Positions 52,450 through 60,967 of a stretch of 64,000 nucleotides of DNA are shown one piece after another. Below the pieces are notes generated by a model. The model was not told the DNA's origin. It made no database searches and worked only from the letters and a program-made list of their open reading frames with translations. Where the stretch lies: contig CAKRFP010000002.1 in the NCBI GenBank assembly GCA_934320645.1, positions 62,001 through 126,000 of the forward strand. The letters run 5' to 3'. How positions within the stretch are numbered: the stretch's first letter is position 1; every line of letters begins with the position of its first letter. Position numbers and translations under genes: made by a program. This DNA is from an uncultured Bariatricus sp. Lineage in GTDB: Bacteria > Bacillota > Clostridia > Lachnospirales > Lachnospiraceae.

Positions 52450-53733
52450 ATGAAACAGCTTACAGCTCTTATGGAAGAAATGAAACAGGGTGTATACCGT
52501 GATACTTTAAAAGATATTTACATTGACGAAAGCGTGCTTATACATCAAGAAGAACGTTATGTGAAGGCAATGGAAGAATACCAGAAGCTCTATGGAGACA
52601 GAGAAGTAGAAGTCTACAGTGCACCGGGACGAAGCGAAGTTGGCGGCAATCATACGGATCATCAGCATGGAATGGTACTTGCAACCTCAATCAACCTGGA
52701 TGCGATTGCAATTGTAAATAAGAATGAAGACATGACCGTCCGTGTAGTATCCGAAGGATATGATATGATTGTCATTGATGCAAACGATGTGGCAAAGGTT
52801 GAAAAAGAAGAAGGAACTTCCATCGGACTGATCCGTGGTGTACTTGCCGGACTGAAAGAACGTGGACACAAGATCGGTGGATTCAATGCTTATGTGACAA
52901 GTGATGTGTTGATCGGTGCAGGACTTTCTTCTTCCGCAGCATTTGAGACCATTATTGGAACCATCGTTTCCGGACTTTACAATGATATGCAGATCAGCAT
53001 GGTAGAGATCGCACAGATCGGCCAGTATTCGGAAAATGTTTATTTCGGAAAGCCGAGTGGTCTGATGGACCAGACAGCATGTGCGGTTGGCGGACTGATC
53101 CACATTGATTTCAAAGATTCAAAGGCTCCGGTTGTAGAAAAAGTCGACGTTGATTTTGAAAACTATGCATGCAGCCTGTGTATTGTAGATACCAAAGGAT
53201 CCCATCAGGATCTGACACCGGATTACGCACAGATCCCGGCAGACATGAAAGCAGTTGCAGCATATTTCGGAAAAGAAGTACTCAGAGATGTGGATGAAAA
53301 AGAATTTTATGCAGCGATTCCGGCACTTCGCGAAAAGCTTGGAGACCGTCCGGTGCTTCGTGGAATGCATTTCTTTGGAGATAATGCGAGGGTTGCCGCA
53401 CAGGTTGCATCCCTCCGCGAAGGAAGATTTGAGGATTTTCTTGGTATGATCAAGGCATCCGGAGATTCTTCATTCAAATATCTCCAGAACGTATATACCA
53501 ACCGCGATGTGCAGAATCAGGCAGTATCTATTGCCCTCGCTGTCAGCGAAAATGTACTTGGAAACCACGGAGTATGCCGTGTACATGGAGGCGGATTTGC
53601 CGGAACCATCCAGGCATTCGTGAAGAATGATTTTGTAGAAGAGTATAGAAAAGCACTGGATGCCGTATTTGGAGAAGGTTCCTGCCATGTATTAAAGGTT
53701 CGTAAATACGGTGGAATGAAAGTGATTGCATAG
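52450..53733 (+). CDS. galK: Galactokinase (clostridial variant)
   Basis: A 427-aa GHMP kinase phosphorylating galactose. The galactokinase signature appears as GRSEVGGNHTDHQHG rather than GRVNLIGEHTDYNDG; this keeps the H-T-D core. The ATP-binding GHMP loop is LIGAGLSSSAAFE (about 157), and motif 3 GGGFAGTIQAF is near the C-terminus. GGAGG at 52437 supports ATG 52450 over two earlier in-frame codons. First gene of the gal unit, followed by galT. Confidence 0.9.
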   Translation: MKQLTALMEEMKQGVYRDTLKDIYIDESVLIHQEERYVKAMEEYQKLYGDREVEVYSAPGRSEVGGNHTDHQHGMVLATSINLDAIAIVNKNEDMTVRVVSEGYDMIVIDANDVAKVEKEEGTSIGLIRGVLAGLKERGHKIGGFNAYVTSDVLIGAGLSSSAAFETIIGTIVSGLYNDMQISMVEIAQIGQYSENVYFGKPSGLMDQTACAVGGLIHIDFKDSKAPVVEKVDVDFENYACSLCIVDTKGSHQDLTPDYAQIPADMKAVAAYFGKEVLRDVDEKEFYAAIPALREKLGDRPVLRGMHFFGDNARVAAQVASLREGRFEDFLGMIKASGDSSFKYLQNVYTNRDVQNQAVSIALAVSENVLGNHGVCRVHGGGFAGTIQAFVKNDFVEEYRKALDAVFGEGSCHVLKVRKYGGMKVIA

Positions 53734-53786
53734 ATAAAAAGCAGAGAAACTGCCATGTAATTTACAGTGAATAAAAACAGATAACG

Positions 53787-53814
53787 AATGCGGCGCAGAA
53801 ATATGTGCCGCATT
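53787..53814 (+). terminator. Hairpin between galK and galT
   Basis: AATGCGGC at 53787-53794 pairs with GCCGCATT at 53807-53814, but no T-run follows. It may stabilise the galK 3' end or act as a partial terminator. Confidence 0.5.
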
Positions 53815-53861
53815 AAAAATAAATGGATATAAGACAAGCAGAAAGATTTGGAGGAAGAAAA

Positions 53862-55352
53862 ATGATTGATCAGGCAATTACAGAACTGATACAGTATGGA
53901 TTAGATACAGGACTTGTAGCACCGGAGGACAAAATTTTTGTCACCAACCAGATTCTGGAGGCACTTGGACTGGACAATTATGAGGAGATGCCGGGAAGCA
54001 GGGGAGCAGAAGAACTGGAACAGATTCTGAAGGAGATCACAGATTATGCGGTGAAAAAAGGACTGATTAGTGATTCGATCGTGTACCGTGATCTGTTTGA
54101 TACAAAGATCATGGGGAAATTAGTTCCTCTGCCGAGCATGGTAAGCCACAAATTCTATGAGCTCTACCAGGAGGGGCCGAAAAAGGCGACTGATTATTTT
54201 TACAAACTCAGTCAGGACAGTGATTATATTCGCAGATACCGCATTAAGAAAGATCAGAAATGGATTACAGAGACACCATATGGGGAGATGGAGATCACCA
54301 TCAATCTATCCAAACCGGAAAAAGATCCAAAGGCGATTGCTGCTGCAAAAAACGCCGTACAGAGTGGATATCCGAAATGTCAGCTTTGCAAGGAAAATGA
54401 AGGCTATGCAGGTCGTGTCAATCATCCGGCAAGACAGAACCACCGGATCATTCCGGTTACAATTGACGGGAAAGACTGGGGATTCCAGTATTCACCGTAT
54501 GTATATTACAATGAGCACTGCATCGTCTTCAACGGAGAGCATGTGCCGATGAAGATTGAGCGTGCAACCTTTGCAAAACTTCTGGATTTTGTCAGCCAGT
54601 TTCCGCATTATTTTGTGGGTTCCAATGCAGACCTTCCAATCGTGGGTGGATCGATCTTAAGCCACGATCATTTCCAGGGTGGAAACCATGAATTTGCAAT
54701 GGCAAAAGCACCGGTGATCAAAGAATATACAATTCCGGGCTATGAAGATGTTCACGCAGGAATGGTAAAATGGCCGATGTCCGTTATCCGTCTGCAGAGT
54801 AAGGATAAAGAGCGTCTGATCAGTGCAGCAGACCATATTTTAAAATGCTGGAGATCCTACACGGATGAAGCCGTATTTATCTTTGCAGAGACCGATGGGG
54901 AACCGCATAATACGATCACGCCGATCGCCAGAATCCGGGATGGATATTTTGAGCTGGATCTTGTCCTCAGAAATAATATTACGACAGAAGAACATCCGCT
55001 TGGCGTTTACCATCCGCACGCAAAACTGCATCACATTAAGAAAGAGAATATCGGTCTGATCGAGGTTATGGGACTGGCAGTGCTGCCGTCAAGACTGAAG
55101 AGTGAGATGGAACAGCTTGCAGATGCTATTCTCGAAGGAAAGGATATCCGTGAAAATGAAGTACTTGAAAAGCATGCTGACTGGGTAGAAGAGTTCCTTC
55201 CAAAATATAAAGACATTACGAAAGAAAACATCATGGAAGTTCTCCATGAGGAAATCGGACAGGTGTTCAACCAGGTGCTTGAAGATGCCGGAGTTTATAA
55301 GCAGACAGAAGAAGGCAGGGTGGCATTTGAGCGGTTTATTGAAAGCCTGTAA
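53862..55352 (+). CDS. galT: UDP-glucose-hexose-1-phosphate uridylyltransferase, family 2
   Basis: A 496-aa Firmicute-type GalT for the Leloir pathway. NHPARQNHRIIPV is at about residue 187, and the active-site region GSILSHDHFQGG at about 275 contains the H-x-H uridylylation site. Its length is that of the Gram-positive family (about 490) rather than E. coli GalT (about 350). GGAGG precedes ATG 53862. galE is not in the window. Confidence 0.95.
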   Translation: MIDQAITELIQYGLDTGLVAPEDKIFVTNQILEALGLDNYEEMPGSRGAEELEQILKEITDYAVKKGLISDSIVYRDLFDTKIMGKLVPLPSMVSHKFYELYQEGPKKATDYFYKLSQDSDYIRRYRIKKDQKWITETPYGEMEITINLSKPEKDPKAIAAAKNAVQSGYPKCQLCKENEGYAGRVNHPARQNHRIIPVTIDGKDWGFQYSPYVYYNEHCIVFNGEHVPMKIERATFAKLLDFVSQFPHYFVGSNADLPIVGGSILSHDHFQGGNHEFAMAKAPVIKEYTIPGYEDVHAGMVKWPMSVIRLQSKDKERLISAADHILKCWRSYTDEAVFIFAETDGEPHNTITPIARIRDGYFELDLVLRNNITTEEHPLGVYHPHAKLHHIKKENIGLIEVMGLAVLPSRLKSEMEQLADAILEGKDIRENEVLEKHADWVEEFLPKYKDITKENIMEVLHEEIGQVFNQVLEDAGVYKQTEEGRVAFERFIESL

Positions 55353-55366
55353 AAGATAGAGCGCAA

Positions 55367-55435
55367 AAGAAAAGGCACTTGAAGAAATCATCCGGGAGGA
55401 GTAGAACCGGATGATTTCTTCAAGTGCCTTTTCTT
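55367..55435 (+). terminator. galT terminator with a perfect 29-bp stem
   Basis: Bases 55367-55395 are the exact reverse complement of 55407-55435, loop 11 bases. The stem includes A-rich and T-rich ends and is unusually long for a terminator. Confidence 0.9.
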
Positions 55436-55464
55436 CATAAATTCACAAATGTATACATGAATAA

Positions 55465-55540
55465 AAAAACAGGACTGAACCTCAGGCGTCGGGCCGAACT
55501 TCAATTGTCCGGGGGAACTACCTGAGCTTTAGTCCTAATT
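55465..55540 (-). terminator. ABC-F gene terminator with a large structured loop
   Basis: On the minus strand AGGACT...CTCAGG (about 55538-55523) pairs with CCTGAG...AGTCCT (about 55486-55471), followed by GTTTTTTT. The loop of about 35 bases has C- and G-rich halves that can pair further. Confidence 0.75.
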
Positions 55541-55579
55541 CATTATATATGCGTCTAAATGCAATGCCAAGATAAATAT

Positions 55580-57220
55580 TTAGTCGTCCTGTTCTTCTGT
55601 ATTCAGATCCAGGATTGCCTGTCTCTTCGCAGCAGTTGCATCTGATGCAAGATATTCATCATAAGTTGTGATCTTATCAATCATCTTTCCGCCCGGAAGA
55701 ATTTCCATAATACGGTTTGCTGTCGTCTCAACGATCTGGTGATCTCGTGAAGAGAACAGAAGCACGCCCGGGAATTTCTTCATTCCGTTGTTGAGCGCAG
55801 TGATGGATTCCATATCCAGGTGGTCAGTCGGCTCGTCGAGGATCAGTACGTTGGCACCGGAAATCATCATCTTGGATAAGAGGCAGCGCACTTTTTCTCC
55901 TCCGGAAAGGACTTTGACTTTCTTCACACCGTCATCACCGGCGAAAAGCATTCTTCCGAGGAAACCACGTACATAGGTCACATCCTTTTCTTCTGAATAC
56001 TGAGTCAGCCATTCTACGATGGTGTCGTCATTGTCGAATTCTTTTCCACTGTCCTTCGGGAAATATGCCTGTGTGGTAGTGATTCCCCATTTATAAGTAC
56101 CTTCGTCCGGTTCCATTTCCCCGATCAGGATCTGGAAGAGAACGGTTTTGGCAAATTCATTTCCACCGACAAATGCAACCTTGTCGTCACGGTTCAGGGT
56201 GAAAGAAAGATTGTCCAGAATCTTTTCTCCGTTGATGGTCTTGGATAAGCCTTCGACCATCAGAACTTCGTTACCAATCTCGCGGTTCGGCTTGAAGTCG
56301 ATGTAAGGGTATTTACGGCTGGACGGACGGATCTCATCAAGCTGGATTTTTTCCAGGGCACGCTTACGGGAAGTTGCCTGACGGGACTTGGACGCATTGG
56401 CGCTGAATCTGGAAATGAAGTCCTGTAACTCTTTGATTTTTTCTTCTTTTTTCTTGTTGGCTTCCTTCATCTGACGGATCAGCAGCTGGCTGGATTCGTA
56501 CCAGAAGTCGTAGTTACCGGCGTAGAGCTGGATTTTGCCATAATCGATATCTGCGATCTGTGTGCAGACCTTATTCAGGAAATAACGGTCATGGGAAACT
56601 ACGATAACGGTATTGTCAAAGTTGATCAGGAATTCTTCCAGCCATGCGATCGCATCCAGATCCAGGTGGTTGGTAGGCTCGTCCAGAAGAAGGATATCCG
56701 GATTACCGAAAAGTGCCTGTGCAAGAAGGACTTTGACCTTCTGTGCACCGGTCAGTTCGCTCATCATATTGTAGTGAAGTTCTGTCTCGATTCCAAGTCC
56801 ATTTAAAAGGGATGCGGCATCGGATTCTGCTTCCCATCCGTTCAGGGTTGCAAATTCTGCTTCCAGTTCACTTGCCTTGATTCCGTCTTCATCTGTAAAA
56901 TCTTCTTTGGCGTAAATCACTTCTTTTTCTTTCATGATCTCGTAAAGACGGGCATTTCCCATGATTACGGTATCAAGAACCGGATACTGGTCGTATTTGA
57001 AGTGGTCCTGCTGTAAGAAGGAAAGACGTTCGCCCGGTGTGAGAATGACTTCTCCGCTGGTCGGCTCAAGCTGTCCGGAAAGGATCTTGAGAAATGTAGA
57101 TTTTCCGGCTCCGTTTGCTCCGATCAGACCGTAGCAGTTGCCTTCTGTAAATTTGATATTTACATCTTCAAACAAGGCTTTCTTCCCTACACGGAGGGTG
57201 ATATTACTTGTACTAATCAT
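55580..57220 (-). CDS. ABC-F family ATPase, YbiT/YkpA type
   Basis: A 546-aa soluble twin-ABC protein. The first Walker A is GANGAGKSTFLKILSG (about 36), the second domain has GGNEFAKTVLFQIL, a diverged P-loop where the usual GKT/S is AKT. The signatures are LTGAQKVKVLLAQALF (diverged) and LSGGEKVRCLLSKMM. Both LLDEPTNHLD and LDEPTDHLD Walker B motifs are present. This layout is that of YbiT/YkpA translational regulators rather than resistance proteins. Short C-terminus without the Uup coiled coil. Confidence 0.92.
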   Translation of the reverse strand: MISTSNITLRVGKKALFEDVNIKFTEGNCYGLIGANGAGKSTFLKILSGQLEPTSGEVILTPGERLSFLQQDHFKYDQYPVLDTVIMGNARLYEIMKEKEVIYAKEDFTDEDGIKASELEAEFATLNGWEAESDAASLLNGLGIETELHYNMMSELTGAQKVKVLLAQALFGNPDILLLDEPTNHLDLDAIAWLEEFLINFDNTVIVVSHDRYFLNKVCTQIADIDYGKIQLYAGNYDFWYESSQLLIRQMKEANKKKEEKIKELQDFISRFSANASKSRQATSRKRALEKIQLDEIRPSSRKYPYIDFKPNREIGNEVLMVEGLSKTINGEKILDNLSFTLNRDDKVAFVGGNEFAKTVLFQILIGEMEPDEGTYKWGITTTQAYFPKDSGKEFDNDDTIVEWLTQYSEEKDVTYVRGFLGRMLFAGDDGVKKVKVLSGGEKVRCLLSKMMISGANVLILDEPTDHLDMESITALNNGMKKFPGVLLFSSRDHQIVETTANRIMEILPGGKMIDKITTYDEYLASDATAAKRQAILDLNTEEQDD

Positions 57221-57316
57221 AAAAATTCTCCTTATTTAAATAGAATCATCGTTTCATTTTTCGCATTACGTTCATTATGGTAACATGACTACACAATTTT
57301 CGCAAGAGAATAAGCA

Positions 57317-57345
57317 TTAACATAAGGAAGAATTTGTGGTATACT
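57317..57345 (+). promoter_or_regulatory. Promoter of the patatin-like gene
   Basis: TTAACA at 57317-57322, 17-base spacer, TATACT at 57340-57345. Confidence 0.65.
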
Positions 57346-57397
57346 TATAAATCATACACAGAATATACATCAAGGGTAGACGAAAGGAGCGAGTGTT

Positions 57398-58255
57398 TTG
57401 ACAGAAGCAGGACTGGTACTGGAAGGCGGCGCAACAAGAGGGGTATTCACTTCAGGCGCACTGGATTATCTGATGGAAAAGGATCTGTATTTTTCTTATG
57501 TGGTCGGCGTATCGGCAGGTTCCTGTAACGCAGTCGATTATGTCTCAAAGCAGATCGGCAGGACAAGGGACTGTATGATCCACAGAGGAAAAGAATATAG
57601 CTATTATTATGGACTGAAAGATTTTGTAAAAGAGAGGAGCCTTCTGGACATGGATATGGTATTTGATAAATACCCAAACGAAATCTTTCCGTTTGATTTT
57701 GATACATATTTTTCAAGTGAGATGACCTGTGAGATCGTAACAACCAACTGTCTCACCGGCAAAGCAGAATATATGACTGAGGACAGCAGTCGAGACCGGC
57801 TGATGAAGATCTGCCGTGCCAGCAGCAGTATGCCTCTGGTATGCCCGATTGTAAATGTAGACGGAGTTCCGTATCTGGACGGCGGACTCGCTGATTCGAT
57901 CCCAGTAAAGCGCGCACAGGAAAGAGGCGTGGAGAAGATCGTACTTATCCTGACAAGACCGGAAGGCTACCGTAAGAAACCGACATCCAAAGCAGTCGGC
58001 AAATTATACCGGAAGCTTTACCCCAAATATCCGGCGCTTGTCCGTACCTGCATCCGCAGATCGTTGATGTACAACAAGACAGAAGAATACGTGGAGAAGC
58101 TGGAAAAAGAAGGGAAGATCTTCGTCCTTCGCCCGGAAATGAAGCCGGTATCCAGACTGGAGAAAGATTATGATAAGCTGATGGCTTTCTACGATCATGG
58201 ATATGAACTGATGAAAAGAGAGCTGCCGAGACTGGAGGCTTATCTGGAAAAATAA
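57398..58255 (+). CDS. Patatin-like phospholipase
   Basis: A 285-aa patatin-fold lipid acyl hydrolase. The oxyanion GGATRG is at residues 10-15, the nucleophile S39 in GVSAGS, and the catalytic Asp D161 in LDGGLADS. The start is TTG 57398 behind AAAGGAG; no ATG occurs before the motif. There is no signal peptide, so it is probably cytosolic. It is followed 12 bases later by yjbQ. Confidence 0.9.
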   Translation: MTEAGLVLEGGATRGVFTSGALDYLMEKDLYFSYVVGVSAGSCNAVDYVSKQIGRTRDCMIHRGKEYSYYYGLKDFVKERSLLDMDMVFDKYPNEIFPFDFDTYFSSEMTCEIVTTNCLTGKAEYMTEDSSRDRLMKICRASSSMPLVCPIVNVDGVPYLDGGLADSIPVKRAQERGVEKIVLILTRPEGYRKKPTSKAVGKLYRKLYPKYPALVRTCIRRSLMYNKTEEYVEKLEKEGKIFVLRPEMKPVSRLEKDYDKLMAFYDHGYELMKRELPRLEAYLEK

Positions 58256-58267
58256 GGAGGTGTGCAT

Positions 58268-58672
58268 ATGCATCTGTACGAACATCAGATTGCGACGAAT
58301 GCATCGCAGCAAATGACAAAGGTAACAGGAATGGTAAAGGAAGACATCGAAAAGAGCGGTGTAAAAGAAGGAATTGCGGTGATCTTTTCCCCACACACGA
58401 CAGCCGGATTTACGATCAATGAAAATGCGGATCCGGATGTGGTACATGATATGCTGTGTGGCTTTGAAAAAGTATTTCCAACGGAGCAGTTTTTCTACCA
58501 GCATGCAGAAGGAAATTCGCATGCACATATGAAGACGACAATGGTCGGACCGTCACAGACACTGATCATCCATGATGGTGAGATCGTTTTCGGCATCTGG
58601 CAGGATCTGTATTTCTGTGAATTTGACGGACCGAGAAACCGGACATTTTATGTGAAAATTATAGAAGGGTAA
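58268..58672 (+). CDS. yjbQ: YjbQ family protein (UPF0047)
   Basis: A 134-aa protein with the family signature SPHTTAGFTINENADPDV and the His-rich AEGNSHAHMK. E. coli YjbQ shows weak thiamin phosphate synthase activity, and the true role is unsettled. GGAGG at 58257 favours ATG 58268 over GTG 58262. Co-transcribed with the patatin. Confidence 0.92.
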   Translation: MHLYEHQIATNASQQMTKVTGMVKEDIEKSGVKEGIAVIFSPHTTAGFTINENADPDVVHDMLCGFEKVFPTEQFFYQHAEGNSHAHMKTTMVGPSQTLIIHDGEIVFGIWQDLYFCEFDGPRNRTFYVKIIEG

Positions 58673-58679
58673 GTTACAG

Positions 58680-58707
58680 AAGAAGCTGTCACTGGCAGCT
58701 TCTTTTG
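58680..58707 (+). terminator. Terminator after yjbQ
   Basis: AAGAAGCTG at 58680-58688 pairs with CAGCTTCTT at 58696-58704, followed by TT. Confidence 0.85.
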
Positions 58708-58738
58708 CGCACGAAAGCATACGGAGGAGCAGTATTTT

Positions 58739-59476
58739 TTAACGGAGCTGCACATCCGTCAGGGTAAATGCATACGAAGGACAGGCGGGGGCTGCTGATT
58801 TTACATCAGAGAAAATCAGTGGGATCCCGTCTGTTTTCTTTTCCTTTCCTGCCGCGAGAATAGTTCCGGCAAGAAGCTGTGGCATATGCCGGAGAAAGCT
58901 GTTTGCAGTCATTTGAATTTCCACCAACTGACCTTCGCAGGTAACGGTAATCTGCTCTACGGTGCGCACCGTGCTTTTTTTGGTACGTCCATCGGAAAAT
59001 ACAGCAAAGTCGTGTGTCCCTGTAAGAAACTGTGCCGCCTGCTGCATGGCTTCCAGATCAAGCGGTTCAGATATCACACAGGTATACAGGCGGGAAAATA
59101 ATGCTGCAGAAGGATCTGTGGCAATTCGGCAGGTATAAGTACAGCTTTTGGCTGCAAGAGAAGCCACAAACCGTTCGTCTGCAGTTTCCGCTGAAAGGAC
59201 TGCGATATCTGCCGGAAGTACAGCATTTAATTTTTGTTTCAACGCGGTTGCCATGTCTGGAAGGACATCTTTTTCCAACTGAAAACTGACGACCTGATAT
59301 GCTGCATGAACGCCGGGTTCTGTCTTTACGGCAGCAAAAAGCTGCGGAGTCTGTCCGGTTATATCCAGAATTGCCTGTGCAAGCTTTGAATCGATACTGG
59401 CACTTTTTTTTCTGGTGGAAAAGCCCTGATAGCGGCTTCCGTCGTATTCTATTGTAAGTTTGACTGTTGTTTGCAT
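58739..59476 (-). CDS. TruA-like protein lacking the canonical catalytic Asp
   Basis: A 245-aa TruA-fold protein by length and order: N-terminal VKLTIEYDGSRYQGF (residues 5-19), central TCRIATDPSAALFSRLY-like strand, C-terminal NSFLRHMPQLLAG. In TruA the catalytic loop is RTDAGVHA; here residues 51-58 read KTEPGVHA, so Arg becomes Lys and the catalytic Asp becomes Glu. The later MVRN is MPQ. It is therefore a diverged paralogue, probably inactive as a standard pseudouridine synthase or changed in function. AGGAGGATCTC supports ATG 59476. Alternative: an active enzyme using Glu. Confidence 0.8.
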   Translation of the reverse strand: MQTTVKLTIEYDGSRYQGFSTRKKSASIDSKLAQAILDITGQTPQLFAAVKTEPGVHAAYQVVSFQLEKDVLPDMATALKQKLNAVLPADIAVLSAETADERFVASLAAKSCTYTCRIATDPSAALFSRLYTCVISEPLDLEAMQQAAQFLTGTHDFAVFSDGRTKKSTVRTVEQITVTCEGQLVEIQMTANSFLRHMPQLLAGTILAAGKEKKTDGIPLIFSDVKSAAPACPSYAFTLTDVQLR

Positions 59477-59543
59477 GAGATCCTCCTGAAGTGCGTTCTT
59501 GCTGTTCATTATAGCATTGATCTGGTGGTGAAGTAAATCATTT

Positions 59544-59568
59544 CGGGAGAAACGCTCAGTGTCTCCCG
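59544..59568 (-). terminator. Hairpin at the 3' end of the 102-aa hypothetical gene
   Basis: CGGGAGA and TCTCCCG (59544-59550 with 59562-59568) enclose the stop codon on the minus strand. No strong T-run. Confidence 0.4.
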
Positions 59569-59864
59569 GATTTAGGCGGCATTTTCCCGGCCTGCATAGC
59601 CCGGATCATCTGCACCATTTGGTCGATCTGCGCCTGTTCCTGCGGACTTTTTCCTTCTTTGATAACGGAAAGAATCAGCGAGATCTCATCGGGGGTAAAA
59701 CGGATACCTTTTTTATTTGCTCCCGTGATCAGCGACATCATCACCGGTGCCAGCGCTTTCCCGTTCTTGCCACCGGCTTTCATCGCCGCTGTCCGGATCA
59801 GCTCCTGTTTCAGCGGATCCAGATTCGCAAGATCCGGATGCTCCATCCATTCGTTCATTTTCAT
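59556..59864 (-). CDS. Hypothetical protein, 102 aa
   Basis: A 102-aa helical protein, MKMNEWMEHPDLANLDPLKQ..., with a central FTPDEISLILSVIKEGKSPQ segment and a Met/Gln-rich end. I recognise no named family. Its frame overlaps the last 152 bases of the next upstream gene on the same strand, in a different frame. It could be a separate gene or the continuation of that gene after a frameshift. Confidence 0.6.
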   Translation of the reverse strand: MKMNEWMEHPDLANLDPLKQELIRTAAMKAGGKNGKALAPVMMSLITGANKKGIRFTPDEISLILSVIKEGKSPQEQAQIDQMVQMIRAMQAGKMPPKSGRH

Positions 59865-60267
59865 CCATCCTTTCAGTCATATTTTGAACTGTTTGAAATC
59901 CGCTCATCATGTCTGCCATATTTGCCGGATCGCCAAAGTCTATTTCTTTCATCATTTCCATCATCTGCCAGACTCCGGAGAAGGAATCGAACATTTCTCT
60001 TTTTTCAGGAGAAAGATAGGGTGCAACTGCTTCAAACATGCTGCCCGGATCGTTCTCCTGATTCCGCAGCCGCCCTCTGCGGTTATGATAATAAGGAGGT
60101 TGGAAACAGTAAAAGGCATTCATAAGTTCCGTAAGCTTCACATAAATGCCTGCCATACGCTGAATAGATTCCGGCAGATATGGAAGAATGATTTTGATAA
60201 GCTGTAGAAAATCATTCGTGAGAGACTCGTCAAATGGCGTCATAACAAGGGGCGGTTTCTTTTCCAT
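59713..60267 (-). CDS. Hypothetical protein, 184 aa, overlapping the next gene
   Basis: Starts at ATG 60267 behind GGAGGGC (MEKKPPLVMTPFDESL). Residues 1-130 look like a real helical protein (LTNDFLQLIKIILPYLPESI). Residues from about 137 on turn into a Gly/Ser/Glu-rich run (GASGSCESGSAETGADPDSG) that is the out-of-frame reading of the 102-aa gene. The natural product may end differently. Function unknown. Confidence 0.55.
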   Translation of the reverse strand: MEKKPPLVMTPFDESLTNDFLQLIKIILPYLPESIQRMAGIYVKLTELMNAFYCFQPPYYHNRRGRLRNQENDPGSMFEAVAPYLSPEKREMFDSFSGVWQMMEMMKEIDFGDPANMADMMSGFQTVQNMTERMDENERMDGASGSCESGSAETGADPDSGDESRWQERESAGTGDDVADHGSK

Positions 60268-60370
60268 ACGCCCTCCACGGTTCAGCGTTATAAATATATA
60301 TGTAAAGAAGACGGAAAATATGAAATCCACATATAATAAAGCAAAGGAAGAATTCGGAGGAACTCATCGC

Positions 60371-60502
60371 ATGAAGACCAGGATCATCATTGACGGAAAT
60401 GCGATTTACGAAGTGGATGAGGAATGTTTGAAAGAGAAAAAAGAGCAGGAAAATGAGGCGAAAAAGCAGCAGGAAAAGCACGAAAAGAGGCGGGGATGCT
60501 AG
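60371..60502 (+). CDS. Small charged protein, 43 aa
   Basis: MKTRIIIDGNAIYEVDEECL followed by a Lys/Glu/Gln coiled tail. GGAGGA at 60356 precedes ATG 60371. A longer frame upstream overlaps the divergent gene and lacks a site. Function unknown; it ends at a strong terminator, which supports expression. Confidence 0.55.
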   Translation: MKTRIIIDGNAIYEVDEECLKEKKEQENEAKKQQEKHEKRRGC

Positions 60503-60524
60503 TTTCCCCGCCTCTGGTTTTTTT
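60486..60524. terminator. Bidirectional terminator between two small genes
   Basis: AGAGGCGGGGA at 60486-60496 pairs with TCCCCGCCTCT at 60505-60515, followed by GG and seven T. It ends the 43-aa gene and possibly the converging high-cysteine gene. Confidence 0.9.
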
Positions 60525-60550
60525 GACAGAATGTAAGCTGATTTTCGTAA

Positions 60551-60832
60551 TTAGCAGCCGCATCCACCATTGCAGCCGCCACCGCAGCCATTTCCACATC
60601 CACAGCCGCCGTTGCATCCGTTGCCAAATCCGCCACAGCAGCAGAGGAGAAGGATAATCCACAGGCAGCTGTCATTTCCGCAGCCGTATCCACAGCCGTC
60701 GCCACCGCGTCCCCATCCGCCACAGCAGCAGAGGAGAAGAATGATCCATACACAAGAAGACATTCCGCAACCACATCCACAGTTATCCATAGAATTTCCA
60801 CATCCGCAGTTTGTTGCACTTAATTCGCTCAT
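60551..60832 (-). CDS. High-cysteine, glycine-rich small protein ('HCB protein 13' type)
   Basis: A 93-aa protein of mostly Cys and Gly with two tandem copies of a module: C-x-C-G, then SCVWIILLLCCCGG or SCLWIILLLCCCGG, then a Gly-rich spacer. The hydrophobic WIILLLCCC part could insert in or lie on a membrane. Similar Lachnospiraceae proteins carry the loose label 'chorion class high-cysteine HCB protein 13'. Role unknown; metal binding or a spore/envelope part are guesses. Confidence 0.8.
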   Translation of the reverse strand: MSELSATNCGCGNSMDNCGCGCGMSSCVWIILLLCCCGGWGRGGDGCGYGCGNDSCLWIILLLCCCGGFGNGCNGGCGCGNGCGGGCNGGCGC

Positions 60833-60967
60833 ATTTGATAGCCTCCAGTAAGGTTTCTTTACACTTCATCATATGTAGGATGGCATGTCAGTGTTTCAGA
60901 AAAAATTGAAAGAAACTGGCATCTTTTCCCGGGACGAATATCCTAATACAAAAAGGACATTTCTAAT

